5,333 bases of DNA from an uncultured Lentisphaeraceae bacterium (GTDB taxonomy: Bacteria > Verrucomicrobiota > Kiritimatiellia > RFP12 > DVOR01): the NCBI GenBank assembly GCA_946056345.1, contig CAMGJH010000098.1:1-5333 (forward strand). Direction: 5' to 3'. The notes under the pieces were generated by a model. The model did not search any database and was not told the DNA's origin. It saw only the letters and a program-made list of their open reading frames with translations. Of this stretch, positions 4,596 through 5,333 are shown in pieces. Numbering within the stretch: position 1 is the first letter of the stretch; every line of letters begins with the position of its first letter. The translations under genes and the position numbers were made by a program.

Positions 4596-5333
4596 ATGGC
4601 AACTAAGAAAGCCGCCGCGAAGGCGCCTGCAAAGGCCGCGGCCCCTGTGAAACCCGCCAAGCCCGTGGTCGATGAAGCCGCGCAGCTGGCCGAACTCGAT
4701 GCGTTGATGGAGCGCGTGAAGAAGGCTCAGGCCATTTACGCCACCTATACGCAAGAGCAGGTTGACAAGATCTTCCGCGAGTGCGCGCTCTCTGCTTGCG
4801 CCCACCGCATTGAACTGGCCAAGCTCGCCGTTGAAGAGACCGGCATGGGCGTGGTGGAAGATAAGGTCATCAAGAACCACTTCGCTTCCGAATACATCTA
4901 CAACTCCTACAAGAACGCTAAGACCTGCGGCGAGTTGGAGTATGACGCGACCTACGGCATCCGCCGCATCGCCGAGCCTATCGGCATCATCGCCGGTATC
5001 GTCCCGACCACCAACCCCACCTCTACGGCCATCTTCAAGGCGCTCATCGCCCTCAAGACCCGTAACGGCATCGTCTTCTCTCCGCACCCGCGTGCCAAGC
5101 GCGCCACCTACGAAGCGGCGATGATCATCGAGCGCGCGGCTGTTCGCGCCGGCGCCCCGGAAGGCATCGTTGGCTGCATCAAGGAGCCCACGATGGCCCT
5201 CTCGGCCGCGCTGATGCACCACAAGCACACCAACCTCATCCTCGCCACTGGCGGCCCGGGCATGGTGCAGGCGGCTTACTCCTCGGGCAAGCCGGCCCTG
5301 GGCGTGGGCGCGGGTAACACCCCGGCGCTCATC
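4596..5333 (+). CDS. adhE: Bifunctional acetaldehyde-CoA/alcohol dehydrogenase AdhE (N-terminal part, cut by window edge)
   Basis: AdhE reduces acetyl-CoA to acetaldehyde and then to ethanol, regenerating NAD+ during fermentation. Its N-terminal aldehyde dehydrogenase and C-terminal iron alcohol dehydrogenase domains assemble into spirosomes in known members. The 246 codons seen cover the start of the aldehyde dehydrogenase domain. Near-identity to E. coli AdhE runs through ERVKKAQ (39-45), TQEQVDKIF (52-60), VEDKVIKNHFASEYIYN, EPIGIIAGIVPTTNPTST, KTRNGIVFSPHPRAK, LILATGGPGM and GVGAGNTP. The catalytic Cys, E. coli C246, would fall about 25 residues past the edge. Relative to E. coli there are about 25 extra N-terminal residues rich in Lys, Ala and Pro (MATKKAAAKAPAK...). 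The strong SD supports this start. Codon use is strongly C-ending, as expected of a highly expressed gene. A stand-alone acylating aldehyde dehydrogenase is possible because the second domain is not visible. Confidence 0.93.
   Translation, partial: MATKKAAAKAPAKAAAPVKPAKPVVDEAAQLAELDALMERVKKAQAIYATYTQEQVDKIFRECALSACAHRIELAKLAVEETGMGVVEDKVIKNHFASEYIYNSYKNAKTCGELEYDATYGIRRIAEPIGIIAGIVPTTNPTSTAIFKALIALKTRNGIVFSPHPRAKRATYEAAMIIERAAVRAGAPEGIVGCIKEPTMALSAALMHHKHTNLILATGGPGMVQAAYSSGKPALGVGAGNTPALI

Noticed and set aside
4366..4602. 78-codon minus-strand frame across the dnaA-adhE gap
   Set aside because: It translates repeat copy C and runs against the adhE promoter. Its similarity to the mnmG insertion peptide comes from the shared repeat, not from a gene.
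4554..5228. 224-codon minus-strand frame opposite adhE
   Set aside because: It lies antisense to strongly conserved adhE sequence; its openness follows from the biased codon use of adhE.

Overview
The window is a bacterial chromosomal replication-origin neighbourhood. It holds mnmG (gidA) on the minus strand, an intergenic region with oriC features, dnaA on the plus strand, and the 5' part of adhE on the plus strand, cut by the right edge. The DNA is G+C-rich, apart from an AT-rich patch after mnmG and a milder one in the origin. The organism cannot be named from this. The adhE gene suggests a fermentative or facultatively anaerobic bacterium. The dnaA-adhE order without dnaN, the mnmG-oriC-dnaA layout and the dispersed repeats make common Bacillus-like or gamma-proteobacterial layouts unlikely. 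A PVC-type (Verrucomicrobiota-like) lineage is only a guess.

Layout. Bases 1-180 lie downstream of mnmG: what may be the right half of a parS site at the very edge, copy A of a structured ~78-bp repeat, then an AT-rich stretch. Bases 181-2499 are mnmG, which reads through an in-frame insertion of roughly 145-160 codons. That insertion carries two perfect 16-bp parS (ParB-binding) palindromes, repeat copy B and a short direct repeat. Bases 2500-2962 hold the mnmG promoter, a 10-bp-period tandem repeat, a purine-rich tract, DnaA-box-like sites (four in a helically phased array) and the dnaA promoter. dnaA follows at 2963-4369. Bases 4370-4595 hold repeat copy C, whose last hairpin may terminate dnaA, and a well-formed adhE promoter and ribosome binding site. 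adhE starts at 4596.

How the parts fit. DnaA should bind the box array to open the origin and probably to repress its own promoter, which begins 8 bp past the last box. The parS palindromes would load ParB next to the origin for chromosome segregation. MnmG modifies the wobble uridine of certain tRNAs and often sits at bacterial origins. AdhE is metabolic and unrelated to replication.

The most notable signals are (1) parS sites translated as part of the mnmG reading frame, (2) a three-copy repeat family whose hairpin stems vary in a compensatory way and one copy of which lies in frame inside mnmG, and (3) the tightly phased array of non-canonical TTATCGACA boxes next to a dnaA whose recognition helix also departs from the usual sequence.
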